64,000 bases of DNA from contig CP082230.1 of assembly GCA_019856515.1 (NCBI GenBank), positions 310,001 to 374,000 of the forward strand, given 5' to 3'. The stretch comes from Prolixibacteraceae bacterium. GTDB taxonomy: Bacteria; Bacteroidota; Bacteroidia; Bacteroidales; Prolixibacteraceae. Position numbers and translations under genes: made by a program. Shown in pieces: positions 47,089 to 57,071 of the stretch; within the stretch, counting starts at the first letter, position 1, and each line of letters starts with the position of its first letter. The notes below the pieces were generated by a model. It was given only the letters and a program-made list of their open reading frames with translations. It was not told the origin of the DNA and did no database searches.

Positions 47089-48291
47089 TTAGATCAGTTC
47101 TTCATGAGATTTATTTGAAGCTTGTGTATTATTTGCTCTTATATTGCTTTCAGGGAGTATCTTGTTTTCTGAAATCCCTGTTTTTCTAAAGAAGCGAGGA
47201 ATAAAAACTTTTTGATAAGGATCATTTTTACAAATAAGCTCTTGTCTTGCAATGATAATTGAAGGGATTGTTGATATGCTACCAAAAGCAATTAATATAT
47301 ATGCAAATAAAAGGTCATTACCGACTGATTGAAGTAAAATGACAGACACTACAAATACAAAGTTAAATCCAATAATAATCATTGTAGAATAATGATGTGA
47401 CAAACCTAATGCAAGCATTCTATGATGGATATGGTTTTTATCTGGACTCATTGGAGATTTTTTCTGTAAAATACGAATTGTAAATACTCTTAAAACATCA
47501 TATAGCGGATAGATAAGTAAACCAAATGATACAGCAGGAGCAGAATCTATTGGGAAATTTAGGGTGTTTGGGTGTAGATTTAATTCGTTGAAATTGACGA
47601 CAAAAATATACATTAATGTTCCAATTAACATCGAACCTGTATCTCCCATAAATATCTTGTTTTTACCTCCTTTAAAGTTGTAGTAGAAAAAACCGGCTAA
47701 TCCACTTGATAAGCAAAAGCAGTAGATTGAAAATTCTGGATTATTGTTAATAGAAAACCAAATCCCAAAAAATGTAGAGATGAGAATAGATAGTCCTGAT
47801 GCTAATCCATCAATTCCATCAATAAGATTGAATGCATTAATAATAACGATGCAAGCAAAGACAGAGATGATGTAACTTATGAAATATGGAATCGACTCAA
47901 TTCCAAAACAACCATGTAGTGATGTGAATCTAAAGTCTCCTGCAACTACCAGTAATGAAGCGACAAACAATTGAATGACCAATTTCTTTTTTGGTGATAG
48001 AACGAGAATATCATCCTTTAATCCCAAAAAAAGCATAATTGTTAAGCATCCCATTATTAAAGATAGATTTGGGAGAATTAGCCATGAATGTACCATTGTC
48101 AAACTTGTGATAAAGCCAAGATACACTGCTAATCCACCTAAAGTCGGAACTATTATTTTGGTAGCAGAACGTCCATTGGGTTCATCAAATAACTTTTTTT
48201 CTTTAGATACATGTACTAGTGTAGGAACACAAGCCATTGTGACAAATAAAGATGTTACTATGGCAATAATATTAATTAACACAACACTCAT
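47089..48291 (-). CDS. Undecaprenyl-phosphate sugar-1-phosphate transferase (WecA/TagO/MraY family)
   Basis: A 400-residue polytopic membrane enzyme (about 10-11 helices). Family motifs: 'DEPNGRSATKIIVPTLGG' near 37, the DDx motif 'FLGLKDDILVLSPKKKLVIQ' near 88, 'NAFNLIDGIDGLASGLS' near 152, 'FMGDTGSMLIG' near 215 and the His motif 'NHIHHRML' near 285. It moves GlcNAc-1-P or a similar sugar phosphate from a UDP-sugar to undecaprenyl phosphate, the first step of surface polysaccharide synthesis. The 'HIHH' motif favours WecA/TagO over MraY. No other polysaccharide genes are near. Confidence 0.87.
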   Translation of the reverse strand: MSVVLINIIAIVTSLFVTMACVPTLVHVSKEKKLFDEPNGRSATKIIVPTLGGLAVYLGFITSLTMVHSWLILPNLSLIMGCLTIMLFLGLKDDILVLSPKKKLVIQLFVASLLVVAGDFRFTSLHGCFGIESIPYFISYIISVFACIVIINAFNLIDGIDGLASGLSILISTFFGIWFSINNNPEFSIYCFCLSSGLAGFFYYNFKGGKNKIFMGDTGSMLIGTLMYIFVVNFNELNLHPNTLNFPIDSAPAVSFGLLIYPLYDVLRVFTIRILQKKSPMSPDKNHIHHRMLALGLSHHYSTMIIIGFNFVFVVSVILLQSVGNDLLFAYILIAFGSISTIPSIIIARQELICKNDPYQKVFIPRFFRKTGISENKILPESNIRANNTQASNKSHEELI

Positions 48292-48522
48292 AGATATAGA
48301 TTATATTAAACTTCATACTTTCATAATATACTACCATAAAAATACGATTTCGGCGGTAAAAGTATAAAAATTATGCTAATATTGAAGAGACTATTACCAT
48401 TAGATTCATAAAAAGACTAGATTTAGTAACATTTAGACCTTAGTTGAATCAATAAATCAATTGGGTTTTATATATCTTTATAAAGATAAATTATCAATAG
48501 TTTGTATTCAATGAAATAGTCG

Positions 48523-48909
48523 ATGGTGTTTAAAGAGGATTTGTCAATATATTTACAAGTATGTGAATTAATTGAAGTGAAAATATTAAAGGGAGAGTGG
48601 TTAGAGGAAGATAAAATTCCTTCGATAAGAAGTTTATCACTTGAGTTAGAGCTGAATCCCAATACAATTAAAAAAGCAATTAATGAATTAATATTACGCA
48701 AAATCATATACAAGAGTAACAATGGTGGGTTCAGTGTTTCTTATGATGCATTAAAAATCATCACAGAAAAGATTAAGTATGACTTCTTTACATCGAAGCT
48801 TCCTGATATCTTTGAATGTTTATATTTATGTGAGATTCCTTTTGATGAAGTTGAAAAGAGATATCAGATATTTAAAATGAAAAAAGAGAATCAACGAATG
48901 ATTATATGA
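48523..48909 (+). CDS. GntR family regulator, YtrA type
   Basis: A 128-residue short GntR regulator. The winged helix is clear: 'GEWLEEDKIPSIRSLSLELELNPNTIKKAINELILRKIIYKSNNGGFSV' at about 26-74, followed by a short helical tail as in YtrA-type members that lack a large effector domain. Such regulators usually sit before ABC transporter genes. Here a terminator and a decayed group II intron follow instead, so the expected partner genes may have been lost or displaced. Confidence 0.85.
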   Translation: MVFKEDLSIYLQVCELIEVKILKGEWLEEDKIPSIRSLSLELELNPNTIKKAINELILRKIIYKSNNGGFSVSYDALKIITEKIKYDFFTSKLPDIFECLYLCEIPFDEVEKRYQIFKMKKENQRMII

Positions 48910-48982
48910 GTTCTAAAGGTCTAAATTCAGAGATGTTATTCTGGTTATTTGAAAATTGCTTTTTATAGGTGATCAAAATGGC

Positions 48983-49018
48983 AGAGGCGATCAATTTATG
49001 ATAGCCTCTTTTTTTTAG
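48983..49018 (+). terminator. Terminator after the GntR gene
   Basis: AGAGGC-GATCA pairs with TGATA-GCCTCT (one mismatch) around a 5-base loop, followed by a T8 tract. It is a textbook intrinsic terminator about 75 bases past the stop. Confidence 0.8.
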
Positions 49019-49063
49019 TATGTCGGGCATATTAATAAGCTCGTATAGAACAAGCCTCTATAT

Positions 49064-50166
49064 GTGCCGAGTTGATAGGTAACATTAGCTATTGGCAAAG
49101 GTGTTGGAGGTGACTCCAAATCTGAAGGAAGCCATTCGCAAACTTGAGGTATTGACCTACAGAAACCTGATATAAGGCTGATTTGTATCGGGAACGCCCA
49201 AAAATCAACCGTAACTCCATACAGTAAATCAAGTGATACGCAAGGAAAGTTTATTATCTTATCCCGAGAGATCTCTCCATCTGTTACAACCTCGACAAAC
49301 TGATTGTAGGTATTTATAAGAGTGAGAAGTCCGTAGAACGTTTATTTTTTGGAGCATCAGCAAGAGATAGCGTACCAATTAGATCTGTTAATAGAACAGC
49401 GGTTGGATTCTATACACCAATGTGGAAGTCATGAACACGTAGTGGGAGCGAATTCATCATTGGTGAAGCAAGTAAAAAGAGCGAATCAAAGAATTAGAAT
49501 CCAAAGGTCATTGTTTTGTAAGGTATACCTACGATTTCAGCATTTTTATTCGCAGCCAGCGAGAGTGTAAAGGAATCGATAAGCCACTTTCTCACTGCTC
49601 AACTTAAACTAAAAGTCAATGAAGGAAAGAGTGTCTGTTGCGAGAGTTATAGAACGCAACTATTAGGGTACACTATCCTTAACAATGGCATGCTTACCAT
49701 TGGAGAATCTCGAATCGCAGGTGAGAATGGTTACCCAACGTAAACGAGGTTGCAGTTTGAATCAAGTTGTTGAAGAACTTAATCCTATTTTACACGGATG
49801 GTTTCATTACTTTAGAAGGGCGAATTGCAAACGTCTCTTGCGAGAACTTGACGCATGGATTCGAAGAAAGTTAAGGTGTTATCGTTTGAAGCAATGAAAG
49901 AAAACGATCGCAGTAAAACGTTTTCTGAAGCATCTAGGGGTTCCCTCATGGCAGAGTTGGATTCTAGTACTATCGAGAAGGAGTTGGTGGCGCAAGTCAA
50001 GTTATCCTTAAGCTCATCAAGCAATGAATTTGCAATGGTTCGACGAATTGGGGATATACAATATGTCGATAACTACGAAACGTTTAAAGTTAATTGAAAC
50101 TGCAGTATACGAGTGTACGTACGGTGGTGTGAGAGGTAGGTGGAGTAATCCCCCCTACCTACTCGA
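49064..50166 (+). mobile_element. Group II intron fossil
   Basis: The 5' part (49064 on) starts GTGCCGAGTTGATAGGTAAC and continues 'CCATTCGCAAACTTGAGGTA' (49130s), matching domain I of bacterial group II introns (5' GTGCG-like end). Broken reverse-transcriptase frames follow. 'FVRYTYDFSIF' (about 49520) replaces the YADD active site with YTYD; 'LTAQLKLKVNEGKS' comes next; a maturase domain 'LNPILHGWFHYFRRAN' runs at 49685-49897, and its C-terminus is shifted after 'RCYRLKQ' ('FLKHLGVPSWQSWILVL', 'NLQWFDELGIYN'). Domain V/VI-like sequence closes it near 50166 (...CTACTCGAT). About two thirds of the RT gene is missing, so it cannot move by itself. Confidence 0.78.
50098..50166 (+). ncRNA. Group II intron domains V and VI
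   Basis: The bases 'GTATACGAGTGTACGTACGG' followed by TGGTGTGAGAGG match the domain V form seen in one class of bacterial group II introns. GGTAGGTGG...CCCCCCTACC then forms the domain VI stem, and the intron ends CTACTCGAT. Domain V is much better preserved than the RT gene, so it could still be spliced in trans if a related maturase exists elsewhere. That is inference. Confidence 0.65.
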
Positions 50167-50216
50167 TTGATGTAATTAGTGATTATTGTGCCATATTTAA
50201 TGACAAATAAATCATG

Positions 50217-51569
50217 TTATTTATATCCACCTAATGATTTAAAGAGATTAATTTTTCCTTGTAGCGCTTCAAACCATTCTGAGCTATTCTCAATTTTTGC
50301 TCTTAAGTATGAGTCTTGAGCTGTCAGAACTTCGAGGTATGTATTTTTACCTCCTATCATTAATAATTCAGTTTCAGACACCGCTTTTTTTAGAGCTTTT
50401 ATTTGTTCATCTCTGATTTTTAGTTTTCGAACTGCTGTGTCATAGATGATAAGTGCATCATTAACTTCATTTCCTGCCTTTAATAATGTTTGCTGATAGT
50501 TCAATCGTGCTTGATCATAAGATGCTTTTGCAACTTTAAGGTTCGCTCGGTTGCGTCCTTGCATAAATATTGGCTGTGCAATAGATCCAACCGTGCTGAT
50601 TAGAAGATCAGCAGGATTACTCGTAATAGAACCATTCCATGACCAACCGATGCTACCTTTTAAAGTTATAGATGGGTAGAAAGCTCCTCTTGCTATATTG
50701 GTATCGTAATACAGTTTTGCAAGTTCTAATTCATTAAAGCGAACATCAGGCCTATTGGAAAGGTTCAGAAAACAGATTCCATTCTCGATGTTTTTAAGTT
50801 CTATTTGACCTTTTTCTGTACTTCTTTCAATTATCCCTGGTGTACGAAAAAGTAGGATAGATAATGCATGTTCTGTTTGTAATATTTGTTTTTCAAGGTC
50901 TTTAATCGATATTTCTATTCGATGAAAGTTTGATATCGCTTGTTGAACTGCTGCATCTGTTTGTAAACCCGCTTGTTTTAAACTTTTCATTACCCGGATA
51001 TTGCTCTTTAAATTTATTGCAGAAGCTCTTGATGACTCTAATTGCATATCAAACATCTTAATCGTGAAATAATTATTAGCAATCATTGCAATTAAGTCTG
51101 TCTTGACTTTTTGTACGTATATCTCGGTTTGTTCTAATGATGCTTTTGCTTTAAGCTTGTTATTTCTGACCTTTCCTGTAACTCCGACTTCCCAACTTGC
51201 AGTTAAAGGAAGTTGGTAAGATTGACTTGCTTTGTTTCCTCCAATACTTGAAATGGTTGCATTCGGTGAAAGTATGAATGAGGGTAATACCGAAAGCTTA
51301 GCATTTGTTAATAGAGCTTTATTCTTTTCAATATTCAATTCTGCAACTTTAAGGTCTACATTATTAGACAATCCTTCTTCGATTAGTTTAATAAGTTCTT
51401 GATCTTCAAAAAAATCATCCCATGAAGGCATTATGAAGCCTTTATTTATAGAGACAATATCTTGATTTAACCACTGCTCTTTATCAAGATGTGGTGTTTG
51501 ATATTTTGTGTATAACCCACAGCTGCTGAATAAAATAACAGCTGTGATAATTAGTGTGAATTTTTGCAT
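50217..51569 (-). CDS. NodT-type outer-membrane efflux lipoprotein
   Basis: A 450-residue lipoprotein (lipobox LFSSC, Cys17) of the TolC superfamily, NodT/OprM group. It has two outer-membrane efflux repeats (~45-240, ~250-445) with 'MPSWDDFFEDQELIKLIEEGLSNNVDLKVAELNIEKNK' at the head. It is the outer-membrane exit of an RND tripartite pump. It is the last gene of the MFP-RND-TolC operon, 12 bp after the RND stop. As the upstream RND gene is split by an IS element, its transcription may be reduced or now depend on the element. Confidence 0.88.
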   Translation of the reverse strand: MQKFTLIITAVILFSSCGLYTKYQTPHLDKEQWLNQDIVSINKGFIMPSWDDFFEDQELIKLIEEGLSNNVDLKVAELNIEKNKALLTNAKLSVLPSFILSPNATISSIGGNKASQSYQLPLTASWEVGVTGKVRNNKLKAKASLEQTEIYVQKVKTDLIAMIANNYFTIKMFDMQLESSRASAINLKSNIRVMKSLKQAGLQTDAAVQQAISNFHRIEISIKDLEKQILQTEHALSILLFRTPGIIERSTEKGQIELKNIENGICFLNLSNRPDVRFNELELAKLYYDTNIARGAFYPSITLKGSIGWSWNGSITSNPADLLISTVGSIAQPIFMQGRNRANLKVAKASYDQARLNYQQTLLKAGNEVNDALIIYDTAVRKLKIRDEQIKALKKAVSETELLMIGGKNTYLEVLTAQDSYLRAKIENSSEWFEALQGKINLFKSLGGYK

Positions 51570-51581
51570 TAATATTTTGTA

Positions 51582-51996
51582 TTAAGATTCAACATCCTCT
51601 AGTTTGTCAATCGAATTGCTTGGTCTTAATGCCTTGAAATATTCTTCGATTTTTTTGAATAGGATAAAGAAAACAGGAACCATAAATAGAAGTCCTATAA
51701 TTCCAATTGACATTCCTCCAACAATACCTAACCCTAAAGATTTATTTCCATTTGAACCTACACCTGTTGCAAGTGCGAGAGGTATCATTCCAATAACCAT
51801 GGTCATAGAGGTCATAAGAATTGGACGAAGACGTTCTTTCGCTGCTTCATATGCAGCTTCTGATATGGATTTTCCCTCATTGTCTCTTTTCGAACTTGCA
51901 AGTTCTGTAATTAAGATGGCCGTTTTAATAAGTAGTCCCATCAGCATTATTAATCCTGTTTGTAGGTAGATATTATTGTCGACATGGAATATCTTA
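51582..51996 (-). pseudogene. RND pump gene, 3' fragment
   Basis: The C-terminal ~137 codons of an AcrB/HAE1-type RND pump, cut off from the rest by an IS630-type element. In frame it runs 'KIFHVDNNIYLQTGLIMLMG' then 'KTAILITELASSKRDNEG' and 'RLRPILMTSMTMVIGMIPLALATG', the standard TM10-TM12 end of the family. A separate protein could start at the ATG at 51947 (121 residues), but it would be only the last two helices. Joined to the upstream fragment across the TA target the frame is continuous. Confidence 0.88.
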
Positions 51997-53103
51997 TTAA
52001 CCCGACGGTATTATATCGATAATATTTACTATCTTTATTCCATGGAAAAAATAGACTATCGAACGCTACCTGAATCGGAACGCCTCATTCAAAGAAAGAA
52101 TGCGATTCGTTTAATAAAAATGGGTAAAAAGAAGCAAGATGTAGCAAAACTTCTTGGAGTTCGAGCCACTACAATATCTTCTTGGGTAAAGAAAAACAAA
52201 GCTAATGGTCTTTCAGGATTACAATCAAAGAAGAAAGGTGTAAAATCAGAAGATTTAAAGTTGCTTACCCTAGAACAAGAAAAACTAATACAGAGTCTAA
52301 TTCTTGATAAGATGCCCGACCAGTTAAAGCTAAACTTTGCTTTATGGACAAGAAAGGCTGTACAGGAACTTATTCTAGATCAATTTGGTATAGTTATAGC
52401 AATAACTACTACTGGCGACTATCTACGTCGTTGGGGATTTACCCCACAAAAGCCAAAAAAGAGAGCTTATGAGCAAAACTCTGTAGCTGTTCAAAAGTGG
52501 CTAGATGAAGACTATCCCTCTATCGCAAGAAAAGCAAAAGCTGAAAATGCCGAAATACATTGGGGAGATGAAACGGGGGTCAAAAACAACTGCAACCATG
52601 GACGTAGTTATTCCCTAAAAGGGAGAACTCCTGTAAAAAAGAGTATGTCTAAAAAATTCTCTATTAACCTGATTTCTACAGTAACAAATCAAGGTAAAGT
52701 TCAATTTATGATCTACTCTGGTTCGATGAATTCAGACCGATTAATTGAATTTATGACACAACTTATAAAGACTTCTAAAAAGAAAATATTTTTGATATTA
52801 GACAATCTTAAAGTACACCATAGTAAGATCGTAAAAGAATGGGTATCTGACAATAAGAATAAAATAGAACTCTTTTTCTTACCATCATACTCTCCTGATA
52901 GAAATCCAGATGAATTTCTGAATTGCGATTTGAAACAAGGTTTATCTATGAAGCCCTCACCTAGAACACAAGAGAAGTTAACCCAAAATGTCAAAGATCA
53001 TATGACTATGCTTAAAGAATCACCTTATAGAGTGAAAAAATACTTTAAAGCTGATAGCATTAAATACGCAGCTTAAAATAACGTTAAATTACCGTCGGGT
53101 TAA
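51997..53103 (+). mobile_element. IS630-type insertion sequence inside the RND gene
   Basis: An element of 1107 bp with perfect 14-bp inverted ends (TTAACCCGACGGTA at 51997-52010, its complement at 53090-53103). It is flanked by a TA duplication (51995-51996 and 53104-53105), the standard target of the IS630/Tc1/mariner group. It holds one complete transposase gene and lies against the direction of the pump gene. Confidence 0.92.
52042..53076 (+). CDS. IS630-family transposase
   Basis: 344 residues from the ATG at 52042 (MEKIDYR); the frame upstream, to 51976, lies partly outside the element and is not used. The N-terminal helix-turn-helix is 'KMGKKKQDVAKLLGVRATTISSWVKK', then a second winged region 'LILDQFGIVIAITTTGDYLRRWGF'. 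The catalytic DDE domain has Asp in 'IHWGDETGVKNN', Asp in 'IFLILDNLKVHHSK' and Glu in 'SPDRNPDEFLN'. The gene is whole and between perfect ends, so the element is likely still mobile. Confidence 0.9.
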   Translation: MEKIDYRTLPESERLIQRKNAIRLIKMGKKKQDVAKLLGVRATTISSWVKKNKANGLSGLQSKKKGVKSEDLKLLTLEQEKLIQSLILDKMPDQLKLNFALWTRKAVQELILDQFGIVIAITTTGDYLRRWGFTPQKPKKRAYEQNSVAVQKWLDEDYPSIARKAKAENAEIHWGDETGVKNNCNHGRSYSLKGRTPVKKSMSKKFSINLISTVTNQGKVQFMIYSGSMNSDRLIEFMTQLIKTSKKKIFLILDNLKVHHSKIVKEWVSDNKNKIELFFLPSYSPDRNPDEFLNCDLKQGLSMKPSPRTQEKLTQNVKDHMTMLKESPYRVKKYFKADSIKYAA

Positions 53104-55831
53104 TAGCAAAGATAAAACTGCCGAGTATGCCAAATGGAACAGAAAACATTACAGCTAATGGAATAAAAAAACTTTCGTATAGTCCCGCAAGGATTAAATA
53201 AACAAACAATGCAGATATTCCGAATACTATCCATATAGCATTTGATTGATTACTCTCCTCTCTAGTCATTCCGCCAAACTCATATCCGTATCCTTTAGGT
53301 AGTTTCTCATCAGCAAGCTCCTTTATTTTTGCAATAGCATCACCGGAACTGTATCCTTCTGCCGTCATGGCATTCACCGAAATAGAGGGGAATAAGTTGA
53401 AATGAGATAGCATCGTAGGTCCATATATTTTCTTTAACGAAATGAATTGACTGATAGGAGCCATCTCTCCTTTTATTGAAATGAAAATGTTTTCTAAAGA
53501 CTTAGAGTTTAATCGGTATTTGTTTTCTGCTTGTACCATAACTCTGTACACTTTTGAATATCGATTAATATTTGAAGCATAAATTCCTCCATAATATCCA
53601 CTCAGAACAGATAAGACATCTCTAGGTTGTATCCCTTTTTGTTGACAAAGGGCTACATCTACATCTACAAGATATTGTGCCGAGTTAATCTTATATCCTG
53701 AGAATGCTTCACCAATTTCTTTATGTTGATTTAAAGCTGCTACAAAATCTTGAGTTACACTATATAGTGAGTTTATATCTGCGCCACTTTTATTTTGAAT
53801 ATGTAATTCTATACTATTGTTCATTCCATAACCTGGAACAACAGGGTCTCCGAAACAAACTATAGATGCATCTGTAATATCAGATGTCATTCCGTATATT
53901 TTATTTATTACACTGTTGATGTCAGAGCTATCTCCACTTCTTTGATCCCAATGTTTTAGTTTGACAGGAATAAAAGCATTATTCGAACCTGTTCCTCCAG
54001 CAAAACTAAAGCCTATAACCCGTGTATAATTTTCAACCTCTGGGATTGTTTTAAGTCGATCAATAACCCTCTCAGTAATTTCTTTTGTTTGGTGAATTGT
54101 ATTGCCTTCTGCTGTTGACATATTGACATATACAACGCCCATGTCTTCATTTGGGACAAAACCAGTATTGGTGTTTTTGATAAGTACAACTGTTCCAACA
54201 ATTGTTAATGCAAAGATACTCCAACCGAGCCATTGTCTCTTAATCAACTTCGATATTGCATTTTGATATCTACCATAGATTGCATTAAAGGTCGCATTGT
54301 AAGCTTTTTTTATTGCAATATTGGCTTTGTAAGTCGTATTGGGATTGTAGGGACGTAATATAAGAGCACTTAATGCTGGACTTAAAGTCAATGAATTTAT
54401 TAATGATATTCCAACAGCAACAGCCATCGTTATCCCGAATTGTTTATAAAAGACCCCATTGGTTCCTAAAACAAATGAAATTGGAATAAAAACTGCCATA
54501 AAGATTAGTGTACTAACACTAAGAACTGTTGTAAGACCTTTCATGGACTTAATTGTCGCTAGATAAGAGTTGCTCTCTCCTTTTTGGAAGTTTGCCATAA
54601 CTGCTTCTACTACCACGATAGCATCATCTACTACCGTACCAATGGCCAGAACTAATGCAAAAAGTGTAAGTAAGTTTAGAGTAAACCCAAGCATATATAT
54701 AATGGCGAATGTTCCAATAATTGATACAAAAATAGAAAGTGTCGGAATTAATGTAGCTCTTATGTCTTGAAGAAAAAAGTACACAACAAGTATTACAAGG
54801 ATAATTGCTTCAATTAAGGTTTTCAAAACTTTCTTAATCGAACTTTGAAGGAAATCATTTGAATTTGTGAATGTTGTGATTTCTACATCCTTTGGAAGTG
54901 TCTTTCTTAATTCACCAATAAGTTGATCAATTTGGTTATTAACCTCTAGTGCATTTGATCCTGCTGCTTGATAGATAGCACCATAGACTCCGTAACCATC
55001 TCCGTCGAAGTTGTAGTCTGATTTGCCAAGTTCGATTTGGGCAACATCTTTAAGGTGAAGTTGTTCTCCTGTTTCACTTGTTTGTATAATAATATTCTCA
55101 AATTTATCAATGGAATTAAGTCGACCTTTATATCTAACAGTATACTGAAACGTATTGGTAGATTGGCCTCCAAAATCACCAAGTGCAATCTCTATATTTT
55201 GATTGTCAAGCGCATTTTGTATGTCAGATGGTTGGAGCCTATATTGAGACATTTTAAGTGGATCTAGCCAAATTCTCAATGCATAATCAGGACTGTATGA
55301 CTGAACTTTTCCAACCCCTTTAATACGTAATATCTGAGGTTTTAAATTGATCGAGAAGTAGTTGCCTAAGAATGATCCATCATAAGTACCATTGGGACTA
55401 GATAATGTGATTGAACGTAAAATACTATTTTGTTGCTTTTGAGTTGTCACCCCAATCTTTGTAACTTCTGCTGGAAGTAATCCTGTAACTGTTGCTACTC
55501 TATTTTGAACATTGACAGTAGCCATGTCTGGATCTGTTCCTTGTTTAAAGTATACTGTGACAAAAACGGTTCCATTATTAGATGATTCGGATGTCATGTA
55601 TATCATGTTCTCTACACCATTGATGGCATTCTCCAATTGGGTAGCAACAGTCTTCTCTAATACGGAAGCACTAGCTCCTGGATATGAGGTTTCAACGAAT
55701 ACTGTTGGAGGGGCGATGTCTGGAAATTGTTCAACAGACATACTTTTCAGTCCAATGATACCCGCAAGTAAAATAAGTAGTGATATTACGACAGATAATA
55801 TCGGACGGTTTATAAATGTATTTGTTTTCAT
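53084..55831 (-). pseudogene. RND efflux pump gene, 5' fragment (IS-interrupted)
   Basis: 915 codons of an AcrB/HAE1-type inner-membrane drug exporter. The first 909 residues are native, through 'LGSFIFA' at 53106; the last six (INPTVI) come from the inserted IS end. Features: TM1, the porter domains, 'VLAIGTVVDDAIVVVEAVMANF' with the proton-relay Asp pair of TM4, and 'RVIGFSFAGGTGSNNAFIPVKL' in the second porter. It lacks TM10-TM12, so it is very likely inactive. The gene follows the MFP by 3 bp. Restoring the TA target joins it to the 3' fragment as a 1046-residue protein of normal family length. Confidence 0.92.
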
Positions 55832-55834
55832 TCT

Positions 55835-56935
55835 TTACAATGTTTGAACAGGAGTGTCTTCTCTTACGAGACTTGCTCCTTTAGCAATGATTTTCTCTCC
55901 GACTTTTAATCCTTTAGTAACAATGTACTTTCTACCATCATTGATGGATGAAACTTCAACTATGGTTGATTTTGTTACTCCATCGATTACACGGTATACA
56001 TATGTCTTATTTTGGATTTCATAAGTGGCACTTTGAGGTATTATAATCATGTTTTCAAAATGGTGATTCATTAATACCCTACCATTACTTCCACTCAATA
56101 ATACTCTTTGTGAATTTGGGAAGCTAGCTCTTACTGAAACGGCCCCCGTTCTTTTATCTACGATACCACTAATCGTTTTGATTATTCCTTTCTCATTATA
56201 CAATTTACCATTGGATAGTCGCAGAGAAACTTTGGGCAGAGAATTAATCGTTTGTTCAAGGTCTCCATATTTTGATATTAAACCTACAACCTCAGACTGG
56301 GGTAATGAAAAATATGCAAACATCTCATTTGTACTTGCAACTTCTGTGATTGCTTGTGTCATCGTAGGACTAACCAAATTCCCTTCACGAACAGTAATCT
56401 TACCAACAACACCATCACATGGACTTCTTAACTCCGTAAAAGAACGGTTTGTTTTCACTCGATCCATTTCGGCTTTCGAGGATGTAAGTTGTGCTTTTGC
56501 ACTTGATAGTGTTGCTTTACTTAATTTAAACTCTACTTCTGATATGATCTTTTGATCATAAAGAGTTTTTTTACTCTCGTAGGTTATTTGTGCTGTTTCA
56601 ACATTAGCCTTTGCAACTTCTACATTGGCTCTGGATGTTTTATAAGCTGCCATGAATGGTGCTTGTTGAATTATAAAGAGAATTTGACCTTTCTTTACAA
56701 AACTTCCTTCATCTATAAATATTTTTTGTAGATATCCTGAAATTTGTGGAAAGATCTTAATCTCTTGTTTCCCTCTAATAGAAGTCGTATAACTACTTTC
56801 AATATCTTTTGATTGATTCTTTAGTGTAATTACTTCATAGGGCACTGGGCCTTGTTGCATTTGTTGAGATCGTTTCGAATCACAACTTGCTAGTACCATA
56901 AGACTAATTACAATTACAAAAAAATAACGATTCAT
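55835..56935 (-). CDS. RND-type membrane fusion lipoprotein (AcrA-like)
   Basis: A 366-residue periplasmic adaptor with a lipobox (VLASC, Cys18). Order: lipoyl half ('FPQISGYLQKIFIDEGSFVKKGQILFII', ~62-90), helical hairpin (~95-165), lipoyl half ('ELRSPCDGVVGKITVREGNLVSP', ~170-193), beta-barrel (~200-285) and membrane-proximal domain (~290-360). It links the RND pump to the NodT-type channel. It is the first gene of the operon. The next gene is the disrupted pump 3 bp on, so the adaptor may now have no partner. A LytTR two-component system lies 136 bp upstream on the same strand. Confidence 0.9.
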   Translation of the reverse strand: MNRYFFVIVISLMVLASCDSKRSQQMQQGPVPYEVITLKNQSKDIESSYTTSIRGKQEIKIFPQISGYLQKIFIDEGSFVKKGQILFIIQQAPFMAAYKTSRANVEVAKANVETAQITYESKKTLYDQKIISEVEFKLSKATLSSAKAQLTSSKAEMDRVKTNRSFTELRSPCDGVVGKITVREGNLVSPTMTQAITEVASTNEMFAYFSLPQSEVVGLISKYGDLEQTINSLPKVSLRLSNGKLYNEKGIIKTISGIVDKRTGAVSVRASFPNSQRVLLSGSNGRVLMNHHFENMIIIPQSATYEIQNKTYVYRVIDGVTKSTIVEVSSINDGRKYIVTKGLKVGEKIIAKGASLVREDTPVQTL

Positions 56936-57071
56936 ATTCTTATTCGATGGTTTAAAATTAACACTAAGTGTAATGTATTCGATAAATATATTGTGATATC
57001 AAATACGTAAATCAAATAAGTTACTGAAGCGTCATAAATATACCCCCGAACTTCGGAATGTTATGTCGAAA

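Noticed and set aside
47975..48367. 130-codon frame antisense to the WecA/MraY-type gene
   Set aside because: It overlaps the conserved N-terminal motifs of the transferase and shows no domain of its own.
49349..49570. 73-codon frame taken as a separate small gene
   Set aside because: Parallel frames at this place read as pieces of a group II intron reverse transcriptase (ELESKGHCFVRY), so it is a shadow in the intron fossil.
49855..50097. 80-codon frame taken as a separate small gene
   Set aside because: The neighbouring frame here reads as the C-terminus of the intron maturase (NLQWFDELGIYN), so this one is not a gene.
51604..51969. 121-codon frame antisense to the RND 3' fragment
   Set aside because: Its codons are the complement of conserved RND helices; the RND reading joins in frame with the 5' fragment, which this one cannot explain.
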